From JAHEZL01 sp046074525 (GTDB lineage Bacteria > Bacteroidota > Bacteroidia > Flavobacteriales_C > GCA-002722245), in contig JBJTOK010000043.1 in assembly GCA_046074525.1 (NCBI GenBank), forward strand, positions 1 to 64,000: DNA of 64,000 nt. The letters run 5' to 3'. The notes under the pieces are model-generated. The model saw only the letters and a program-made list of their open reading frames with translations. It had not been told where the DNA came from and ran no database searches. A program made the position numbers and the translations under genes. Positions 34,001 through 40,970 of this stretch are shown here, piece by piece (position 1 is the first letter of the stretch; each line of letters opens with the position of its first letter).

Positions 34001-34927
34001 ATGGAAAACAACGAGGAAGAAAAGAAGAAAAAGAAAGGCGGACTTATCATGGGTTCGTTGATTGGCGTTATCGCGATTTTACTGGCTACCTCCGTATATT
34101 TTGGTTTGATGTTGAGCGAGAAATCTGAATTGGTTATCGTAGAAAAACAGCAAAAGGAAGACACCCAGAAAAAACACGATAAATTACTCGCAGAATTTAA
34201 TAAAACACAGGATTTGCTTAATCAGGCAAAAACAGGTGACCCTGTAAAAGATCAGGAACTCCAGGCAAAAAATGCCGAACTCGAAAAACTCCGTGAAAAA
34301 CTTAAGAACTACGAAGCTGAAGGAGATCTGGAATATTTCAGAAAATTGAAAGCTGAACTCTGGAAATTAAGAAGTGAGATCCGCGACCTCAAGAAGAAAA
34401 ACGAAGAGTTGTTGGCCATGAACGCCAAGCTGACTGCTGAAAACGGCGAAGCTAAAAACACCATCGGTACACTCAACAGCTCTAACAGAGACCTGAAAAA
34501 CAACCTCCAGGCCGTTGAAGCACAAAATAAACTGGCCACAAGAATACTGGCCCGCGACATGGTAGCGGAAGGTATTCGCCAGAGAAGACAATCAGAGCGT
34601 GTTTCCAAGAACCCAAGAAACGTTGAAAGAATTCGTTTTGCTTTCACCCTTAACGCTAACCTTGGTGCAAGAGCTGGTATGAAAACGATTTACATGCGTT
34701 GCACCGAACCAGGAGGAACCGTATTTAATAATGGAGGTACTACCTTCATTCTTGACGGAAAACAACAGTTATACAGCGAAAGACAAGATGTTGACTACCA
34801 AAACCGAGATCTTGACGTAATTATGTACGCCAACCCATACACCAATACTTTCAAAGAAGGAACTTACAAATTGGAAGCTTACATGGATGGCTACCTGTTG
34901 GGTTCTGCTACTGTAGAGCTCAAATAA
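34001..34927 (+). CDS. Single-pass coiled-coil protein, unknown
   Basis: A 308-aa protein. A very charged N terminus (MENNEEEKKKKKGG) is followed by one membrane helix (about 15-38), a long coiled coil with heptads rich in Lys, Glu and Leu (about 45-180; LQAKNAELEKLREKLKNYEA), and a C-terminal beta-domain (about 205-308; RIRFAFTLNANLGARAGMKT, GTYKLEAYMDGYLLGSATVE). Topology is probably N-in with the coiled coil in the periplasm. I do not recognise a named family. Its stop codon abuts that of the convergent barrel gene. Confidence 0.75.
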   Translation: MENNEEEKKKKKGGLIMGSLIGVIAILLATSVYFGLMLSEKSELVIVEKQQKEDTQKKHDKLLAEFNKTQDLLNQAKTGDPVKDQELQAKNAELEKLREKLKNYEAEGDLEYFRKLKAELWKLRSEIRDLKKKNEELLAMNAKLTAENGEAKNTIGTLNSSNRDLKNNLQAVEAQNKLATRILARDMVAEGIRQRRQSERVSKNPRNVERIRFAFTLNANLGARAGMKTIYMRCTEPGGTVFNNGGTTFILDGKQQLYSERQDVDYQNRDLDVIMYANPYTNTFKEGTYKLEAYMDGYLLGSATVELK

Positions 34928-37900
34928 TCAGAATAGCATTTGCACCTGAACACCTCCGTTATGAACGGGGGTGTTTTTGTTTGCGGCCCTGCCCTGATAG
35001 TTCAAGCTGATCTGCATATTGTTGGCAAAGCGATTCTGGATGCTAACGCTCCACGTAAAATTGGTGCCTTTGTGCAGTCCCTCCAGCAATTCAAATTCCA
35101 GTGGCGACGAGTTTTCTGTATCACGATTGTAAGCAATACCAATATAATTAAAGGAACAATCGAGACGCCCCTTCCCCACAAAATTATAAGTGAGCTCGGC
35201 TCCTATCTGCTGCAAGGTGCTTTGCTCGGTACCGTAAATAGGCGCATTCTTCTTTTCTTTGTAATTGTACTGCAGCGTAGTCCTCAGGTTGTTATTGGGT
35301 TGGAAAGTCAGTTTCGGGTTAACGATATAGGCGTGAATGCTATAATCGGTCGTCGAGAAAAACTCTGAAAACTTGCCTTTGTTCTGCTCTTCCGAAGAAA
35401 GGAGTATCGACCACTTTCCGCTGAAATTCCAGCGGAGATTAAGGACCTTACTGGTGAGTTGCCGCGATTCAAATCCGTTGGTCAGTAAGGTTTTATTTTG
35501 ATTATCGGTATAAGTGAAATCGATGGTGTACAAAGGATTTCCGCGATTAAAAAAAACAGTATTCCGCAGCGAGGAATTAGTGGTGACTAAGCTCGTATCT
35601 GCCACATTGCGGGAATAAGGCACAAGAGCCTGTTCCTGCGCCGATTTATTGGTTTTCATCGCCGCGCGGTAAGCCAGCTGGTTGTGGAATTTGGAAATGA
35701 ACAGTGGTAGGCCTGTCAGTTTCTGGCGCTTGTACAATTTAGAAAACTGGATGTTGAGCACCTCATTGAACTGGGTGGAATATGTTTTCACAAAATCACG
35801 GGTAGGGGTATATACCTTGATGTAACGCATATCATCAGTGAACTTCGCCACTTCAAACTCATTCAGTTGCTGAACATTATCGCCATTGTAATCTATCCAG
35901 GCATAAATTCCTTGTCCGGGCGCCACTTCCACGAAGGAAAACTCTCGTTTGATCTCAAGTCCGCTACCAAATTCGTAATAAGTCCGCGCGTTGATTACCC
36001 CATTAAATAAGTTCAGCACCAGATCAGCCTTATTCAGCAAAGTATTTTCCGGAGTTTTCACGGTAGTGAGGTTGGAATCGTTGATAGAGAGGGAGCGATA
36101 AATAGAAGAAAGCGTCAACTGGACATTCTTGTTTTTCAATATCCCGATTTTCGCCTGAAAATTATCGGCTGTCGTGCTTCTTCCAAAAGCATCGTTTTTC
36201 ACTCCATGGTCAATCCTCCTGTCGTAGGATAAAGTGAAGGAATTCTGTAAAGCCTCGGAAGTAGTAATGAAAACACCTCGCTGTGTGTAGATGAAACTAC
36301 TCGTGAGCAAGGTATCCATCTGGGCATCATAAATCTTATTGTTGTCTTCCTCGGCCTTCAAGCCCAACACCAGAAAGCCCAACTTTTGGGAGAGGGTGGT
36401 ATTATAACGCAAAAAGTTTGTGGCCACTGTATTTCCAGTACTTTCCAGCCAGCTGCCGTTGCCCGTTAACCGGGTGCCATATTTATTGGCATAGGCCAGC
36501 TCGGTGCCGATCTTGTATCCGCGATAAAACGCCCCTTTGCTGAAGAACGAAGAATTGATATTGATGAACTTCCCTGGAGAGCTCCGCAAATCGAATTTCA
36601 CTGTCCCGAAGTGCTCATCTTCCACTACCGCCGCCAATCCGGCAATGTTCCAGTCGCGTTCAAATTCAGTGCTCCTGAACCTTTCAATGGCAGAGAAATT
36701 ACGGTTCACCAGCTGGTACTCCGCGCTGGATCGCAAGGTCCACGCACTATCCACCTTCATCATATTCTCCAGATGCAACTGAAGAGCCACTCCCTTATCA
36801 TCGCTTTTATCCTTATCGGAAAAAGTATTGAGGTTGCGGTTACTTCCTGCAATTTCAGCTTCCAGCAAAGTATTGGCCCCGACTTTATATTGTGCACTCA
36901 TGGTAGCCATTTGCCGCTGCTTGGGCGTAATAAGCAGCGTTTTTGGTTCATAGCGCCCCTGCGGCACGCCGGCCACAGGAGCCACCCACTTGTAAGTCCT
37001 TCCGTTGACAGAAGTGGAATTTAAAACATAATTACCCTTGCCCTGACCGAAATCGGTGAACACCAATCGGTAGCGGGCCAATGCAGGATCCGTGGAATAA
37101 ATATAAATGGGATAAGTCACGCTGTTCACCGTGGTATCCCTCTTTTGATACAACACATAATTGGGCGAATACACTATGGAATCAATATTATCGGAAAGCG
37201 CTAAATGCAGACTATCTCCTGCATTTTGCAAAACGTTGACCTGATCCTGGTTGAGCTTTTGCTGTAGTTGCTGGTCGCGCATATCCTGTTCAGAATAAAT
37301 ATTGAAATTCAACCTGAGCCTCTCAAATTGCACCTCCTGATGCGTGTGAAATAAAGTACGGGTGTAATTCTTATCGGAATACTGGAATTCAACGATAATA
37401 CGCTTGTCTTTTGTAATCAGCTGCTGCGCAGTAAAAGTCACCTCAGCATTGTTGTAATCAATGATGTAATCGTTGTCCTGTCCGCGCTGCAGCAACTTAC
37501 CATCAATGTAAATTTTCTCTGTTCCCGACAAGATGATAATGAAACTCTCGTTCTCCGCGCCATGCAGCTTGTATGGCCCTTGATTCCCTTCAATTCCTGC
37601 GAGCTGATAACGCGAAAATTTTCCTTTGGAAAGAGCGGCATTCACATCCATTTTATGAATGGGCTGGAACCCGCTTTTTGTTGCCGGAAGCTGATATTCG
37701 GCAGAGAAGCTCACCCCCTGCGCCTTTTTGTTGAAGCGCAAAAACCTGTCCTGGGTTTCCTGAATCTGGAAATCCCCGGTGAGGAGGCGGGTATTCCTCC
37801 TTTTGAACTGGATATACACCTTATCAAATTCCTGCAATTGCTGCGTATTTCCTTCGGCCTGAATAGGAATATTATTATCGGTAATGGCTGCCAATACCTC

Positions 37901-38431
37901 AATATCCTCGTAAATTTTCCCGGAGAGCTGGAGGTTGAGATTGGAGTTCACCGCCAGATCCTGGTTGCTGCCAAAGGAAATTCCCCTAGAAATACTACCC
38001 GCTTTTTTGAGTCCGCCTGTATTGAAAATATCTTCCGTTGCATTTTTCCCTGTAGTGAGCTGCCTGATGCTTTGCTGGTGGGGCGTAATTTTCAGAGGAT
38101 CCTTTCGGTATACCGGAGTGTTTAGTTTATAAGGAAAAACGCGGTACACAAAAGTGAGGGTATCGAAGGATTTTTTTTGCGCAATCAGCTTCCCGTTGAC
38201 GTAATCCGGAACAAAAAATTCTGAAGCATTGAGCAGACTATCCTTCCTCCAAATGCTCATAGAGCCGGGAACTATGCTGAGCGTATCTAACTGAAGGGTA
38301 TCCCTATTGAGCGCTACTTTTTTAATCCGCATATTGGAGAGCCCTTCCTGCCCATAAATGTTTTGAGGCACCAGAACGGTAAAAACGAACAGTGCACAAA
38401 AACATACGTATCGGAAAAAGCGCTTTGTCAT
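34928..38431 (-). CDS. Large outer-membrane beta-barrel protein with SprA-like N-terminal region
   Basis: A 1167-aa protein. Signal peptide (ends QNIYGQ), then a region whose GSISRGISFGSNQDLAVNS and TDNNIPIQAEGNTQQLQEFD strongly recall the repeated barrel-entry motifs of SprA, the T9SS translocon (established for SprA; similarity here judged by eye). The rest alternates polar and aromatic residues as in porin-like barrels, and the protein ends in Phe (VQVQMLF), the usual outer-membrane insertion signal. It is about half the size of SprA, so it is a relative rather than SprA itself. Substrate unknown. Confidence 0.7.
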   Translation of the reverse strand: MTKRFFRYVCFCALFVFTVLVPQNIYGQEGLSNMRIKKVALNRDTLQLDTLSIVPGSMSIWRKDSLLNASEFFVPDYVNGKLIAQKKSFDTLTFVYRVFPYKLNTPVYRKDPLKITPHQQSIRQLTTGKNATEDIFNTGGLKKAGSISRGISFGSNQDLAVNSNLNLQLSGKIYEDIEVLAAITDNNIPIQAEGNTQQLQEFDKVYIQFKRRNTRLLTGDFQIQETQDRFLRFNKKAQGVSFSAEYQLPATKSGFQPIHKMDVNAALSKGKFSRYQLAGIEGNQGPYKLHGAENESFIIILSGTEKIYIDGKLLQRGQDNDYIIDYNNAEVTFTAQQLITKDKRIIVEFQYSDKNYTRTLFHTHQEVQFERLRLNFNIYSEQDMRDQQLQQKLNQDQVNVLQNAGDSLHLALSDNIDSIVYSPNYVLYQKRDTTVNSVTYPIYIYSTDPALARYRLVFTDFGQGKGNYVLNSTSVNGRTYKWVAPVAGVPQGRYEPKTLLITPKQRQMATMSAQYKVGANTLLEAEIAGSNRNLNTFSDKDKSDDKGVALQLHLENMMKVDSAWTLRSSAEYQLVNRNFSAIERFRSTEFERDWNIAGLAAVVEDEHFGTVKFDLRSSPGKFININSSFFSKGAFYRGYKIGTELAYANKYGTRLTGNGSWLESTGNTVATNFLRYNTTLSQKLGFLVLGLKAEEDNNKIYDAQMDTLLTSSFIYTQRGVFITTSEALQNSFTLSYDRRIDHGVKNDAFGRSTTADNFQAKIGILKNKNVQLTLSSIYRSLSINDSNLTTVKTPENTLLNKADLVLNLFNGVINARTYYEFGSGLEIKREFSFVEVAPGQGIYAWIDYNGDNVQQLNEFEVAKFTDDMRYIKVYTPTRDFVKTYSTQFNEVLNIQFSKLYKRQKLTGLPLFISKFHNQLAYRAAMKTNKSAQEQALVPYSRNVADTSLVTTNSSLRNTVFFNRGNPLYTIDFTYTDNQNKTLLTNGFESRQLTSKVLNLRWNFSGKWSILLSSEEQNKGKFSEFFSTTDYSIHAYIVNPKLTFQPNNNLRTTLQYNYKEKKNAPIYGTEQSTLQQIGAELTYNFVGKGRLDCSFNYIGIAYNRDTENSSPLEFELLEGLHKGTNFTWSVSIQNRFANNMQISLNYQGRAANKNTPVHNGGVQVQMLF
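34949..34985 (+). terminator. Terminator of the coiled-coil gene, embedded in the opposing gene
   Basis: AACACCTCCGTT and AACGGGGGTGTT pair over 12 bp (one T-G) around an ATG loop, followed by TTTGTTTG. The whole structure lies inside the 3' coding end of the convergent barrel gene, where it encodes residues around HNGGVQV. Confidence 0.7.
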
Positions 38432-38604
38432 TCAGTATCAACTGACTAAATAAACGGAAAAATTGATCAATAATATAAAATATCCACAGATATAAATTGC
38501 CTTCCGTTCTTCCCTACCCACAGCAGATTGTTTATAAAATGCCCCTTCCGCATACAAAGTTTACACTGTCGTCGTTTACTTTTAAAATTGAATAACTCTG
38601 TTGT

Positions 38605-39600
38605 ATGAAAAAATATTTTGTCCTCTTTTGTGTCGCCGGATTAGCAGCTTGCGTTCCGCAGCGCCAGTTCCAGGAAGTTCAGGAAAACTATAACAAGGCC
38701 ATGGCCGAGAACAAGAGCCTCAAGGAAAAAGAAATGGAAACCGAGGCTAAATACAACGAAGCCGTAGCCGATCTGGCTGCTCTTAAGAAATCGGCGGAAG
38801 CACTGAAAGGTGATACATTGATTATGGGCAATGCCCTTCGCCGACTCACCGGCAACTATGACCAGCTCGACAAAACCTACAGGGAATTGCTCGAAGTCAA
38901 CGAAAAAATCCTGAAAGGCAGCTTAAAAGATGCTGACGAACTCCGCAAGAAATATGAAAAAGCCCTCGAAGACCTGCACGCCAAAGAAGATGCAGCCAAT
39001 ACGCTGCAGGCTGAATTGAGCAAAAAAGAGCAATCGCTGGCCAAGCTGGAAAGTGAAATCGTTATCCGCGAGAAAAAAATGCATGAAATGCAATCCATAC
39101 TCAACCGTAAGGATTCTGTGGTGAAAGCTTTAAAAGACAAGCTTTCCCAGGCTTTACTGGGATTTGAAAACAATGGTCTCACCATACGCCAGCAGGATGG
39201 AAAAGTATATGTTTCGCTGGAAAACCAGCTCCTCTTCAAATCGGGAAGCTATGATGTAGATGAAAAAGGAAAGGAAGCCATCAAAAAGCTGGCGAAGGTT
39301 TTGGAGCAAAATCCTGATATCAATGTCACCGTGGAAGGTCATACCGATACCGACAAATATGGCGGTTCCGGCGTGTTGAAGGACAACTGGGACCTCAGTG
39401 TAATGCGTGCCACACAAATTGTAAAACTGCTCATGTCTTCGGCAAATATTGATGCGAAAAGGCTGACTGCTGCCGGACGCGGTGAATATCTGCCTATCGA
39501 TCCGGCTAACAACGACATGGCAAAAAAGAAAAACCGACGCACAGAAATCATCCTCACTCCAAAACTGGATGAACTGTACGATATGCTGAACGACAAATAA
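38605..39600 (+). CDS. OmpA family lipoprotein with coiled coil
   Basis: A 331-aa lipoprotein (lipobox AAC, mature CVPQRQF). A long coiled coil (about 25-190, Lys/Glu/Leu heptads) is followed by a C-terminal OmpA/Pal peptidoglycan-binding domain (about 200-325) with LLFKSGSYDVDEKGKEAIKK, VEGHTDTDKYGG, NWDLSVMRATQIVKLL and KKKNRRTEIILTP. It would tether the outer membrane to peptidoglycan. TACTTTTA about 20 bases upstream of the ATG is a plausible -7 box. It is separated by 173 bp from the divergent barrel gene. Confidence 0.92.
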   Translation: MKKYFVLFCVAGLAACVPQRQFQEVQENYNKAMAENKSLKEKEMETEAKYNEAVADLAALKKSAEALKGDTLIMGNALRRLTGNYDQLDKTYRELLEVNEKILKGSLKDADELRKKYEKALEDLHAKEDAANTLQAELSKKEQSLAKLESEIVIREKKMHEMQSILNRKDSVVKALKDKLSQALLGFENNGLTIRQQDGKVYVSLENQLLFKSGSYDVDEKGKEAIKKLAKVLEQNPDINVTVEGHTDTDKYGGSGVLKDNWDLSVMRATQIVKLLMSSANIDAKRLTAAGRGEYLPIDPANNDMAKKKNRRTEIILTPKLDELYDMLNDK

Positions 39601-39617
39601 TCAATGGTATATTTTTT

Positions 39618-39654
39618 TAGTCTCCACGCGATAAACTTTATCGTATGGAGACTA
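39618..39654 (+). promoter_or_regulatory. Hairpin that buries the start codon of the next gene
   Basis: TAGTCTCCA (39618-39626) pairs perfectly with TGGAGACTA (39646-39654). After a 2x2 internal loop, CGATAA (39629-39634) pairs with TTATCG (39638-39643). The ATG at 39645-39647 lies in the 3' side of the stem. No T-run follows, so it is not a normal terminator; translational control or an RNA thermometer is possible. Confidence 0.5.
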
Positions 39655-40205
39655 AATTACTTTTCACAAAAACAGCTGCTATATATTGCCTGGGACTCTT
39701 GCTCACCAGCTGCAGCACTTCCATCCATCTTTCCAAAAAAAGATATAGTGATGGCTACTATGTGGACATAATAAAGAATGAAGCGCCACAAAAAGGAGGC
39801 AACGCTGAATAAGCAATGCTGATCCCTACTTCCAAAGAATTGAAGAACGATAATGCTGCCCATACAGCGGCAATGAAGCTGGCCGAAACTCCGAAAATTA
39901 AAACTGTTTCGGTACAAGAGCAGACAGCAACAATTGCAGCTCATGCACACACCGCAAAGCAAGTTATACCAGCTAACAAAAAGGCAGCAATTGATACGCT
40001 TAAAAAAGAAAGTATTGCTGCTCAGCAGGTCGACGATGCCCTGGTTACCATTTTGCTGCTTATTCTATGTTTTATTTTACCTCCGCTGGCTGTAGGATTG
40101 GCGACGGGTTTTGAACTCGCCCCCTTATTGATCAGCATTCTTTTAACCCTGCTCTTCTGGATACCGGGGGTCATCTATGCCATTATCGTAATATTAAGAA
40201 GATAA
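39645..40205 (+). pseudogene. Lipoprotein with Pmp3/YqaE-like membrane domain, split by an in-frame stop
   Basis: Codons 1-55 encode a lipoprotein start (METKLLFTK..., lipobox LTSC) with KKRYSDGYYVDI; a TAA stands at 39810-39812. The same frame resumes at once (AMLIPTSKEL) and runs to 40205, ending in a Pmp3/UPF0057-like double membrane segment (ILLLILCFILPPLAVGL ... FWIPGVIYAIIVIL). Read through, it would be 186 codons with the same layout as its intact neighbour at 40296-40904, which has KKRYSNGYYV and a related C-terminal membrane region. Therefore it is most likely one gene broken by a single nonsense change, or two coupled genes with restart at 39816. Confidence 0.7.
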
Positions 40206-40209
40206 ATGA

Positions 40210-40252
40210 AAGAGGGTGTTTTTAAGCATAAAATTCCCCTCTTCCTTTTTTT
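40210..40252 (+). terminator. Possible terminator between the two paralogous lipoprotein genes
   Basis: AAGAGGG and CCCTCTT form a 7-bp stem with a 20-nt loop, followed by CCTTTTTTTT. It begins five bases after the stop at 40205. The stem is short, so the call is tentative. Confidence 0.45.
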
Positions 40253-40295
40253 TGATAAATTAGAGCCAACACTTTCTAAAACCTTATTGAAAAAT

Positions 40296-40904
40296 ATGAA
40301 ATCTAAATTCTTACTCCCTTTTGCCTTAGTTGCTGTGGCGATGTTTATGTTCTCCTGCCAATCTTCTGTTAGCATTGCTAAAAAGAGATACAGCAACGGA
40401 TATTATGTAAGCGTATCAAATGAAACGAAAGAAAAATCGGAAAACACCTTTACAGCAAAAAATGAGCTGAAAGTTGCGAACAAACAGGTAAACAACAACA
40501 AAGAAAATATCCAGGGCTTCAGTGTAGCTTCCTCTGCTCCTGTCATTGCTGCTGTTAAAGCAGAAGAAACAAAGTCGGCAACCAACACCACAGTAAAGCA
40601 AACGCTTTCTAAAAAGGCAGCAAAGCTGAAGGAAAACATCAAGAAGAAAGCGCTCCAGAAAATAGATCTTTCAGATGGTGAAGGGGATATGTCAGACCGC
40701 TTCCTCATCATTCTCATCATCACCATTATCATTCCTCCGCTGGGCGTTTTCCTTTATAAACAACAACTGCGCCCGACCTTGATTGATTTGCTGTTGATCC
40801 TCATTGGCGTTATTCTCAGCTACTTCCTGCCTATTTATGGCTTCGGCTTGGGCTTTCTTGCAGGATTGATCTACGGATTATTGTACATCTTCGGGAAGAT
40901 ATAA
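40296..40904 (+). CDS. Lipoprotein with C-terminal YqaE/Pmp3-like membrane domain
   Basis: A 202-aa protein. A signal with lipobox MFSC is followed by the short motif SIAKKRYSNGYYVSV shared with the broken upstream copy, then a Lys/Ala/Thr-rich linker (about 45-130). Three hydrophobic segments follow (about 137-198); IIIPPLGVFLYKQQ resembles the PPLGVFL core of Pmp3-like proteolipids. A lipid anchor plus membrane helices in one chain is unusual. The start at 40296 gives the signal peptide; the frame is open 30 codons upstream across a terminator hairpin. Confidence 0.75.
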   Translation: MKSKFLLPFALVAVAMFMFSCQSSVSIAKKRYSNGYYVSVSNETKEKSENTFTAKNELKVANKQVNNNKENIQGFSVASSAPVIAAVKAEETKSATNTTVKQTLSKKAAKLKENIKKKALQKIDLSDGEGDMSDRFLIILIITIIIPPLGVFLYKQQLRPTLIDLLLILIGVILSYFLPIYGFGLGFLAGLIYGLLYIFGKI

Positions 40905-40921
40905 AGCAAACTAAATATTTG

Positions 40922-40955
40922 AGAAAAAGGAGTGGAGAAATTCACTCCTTTTTCT
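40922..40955. terminator. Bidirectional intrinsic terminator
   Basis: A 13-bp perfect stem (AGAAAAAGGAGTG with its complement) around an 8-nt loop; the stem's own A-run and T-run serve as U-tracts on either strand. It sits between the convergent lipoprotein and penicillin-binding protein genes. Confidence 0.8.
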
Positions 40956-40970
40956 ATTCTCTCTTTACAT

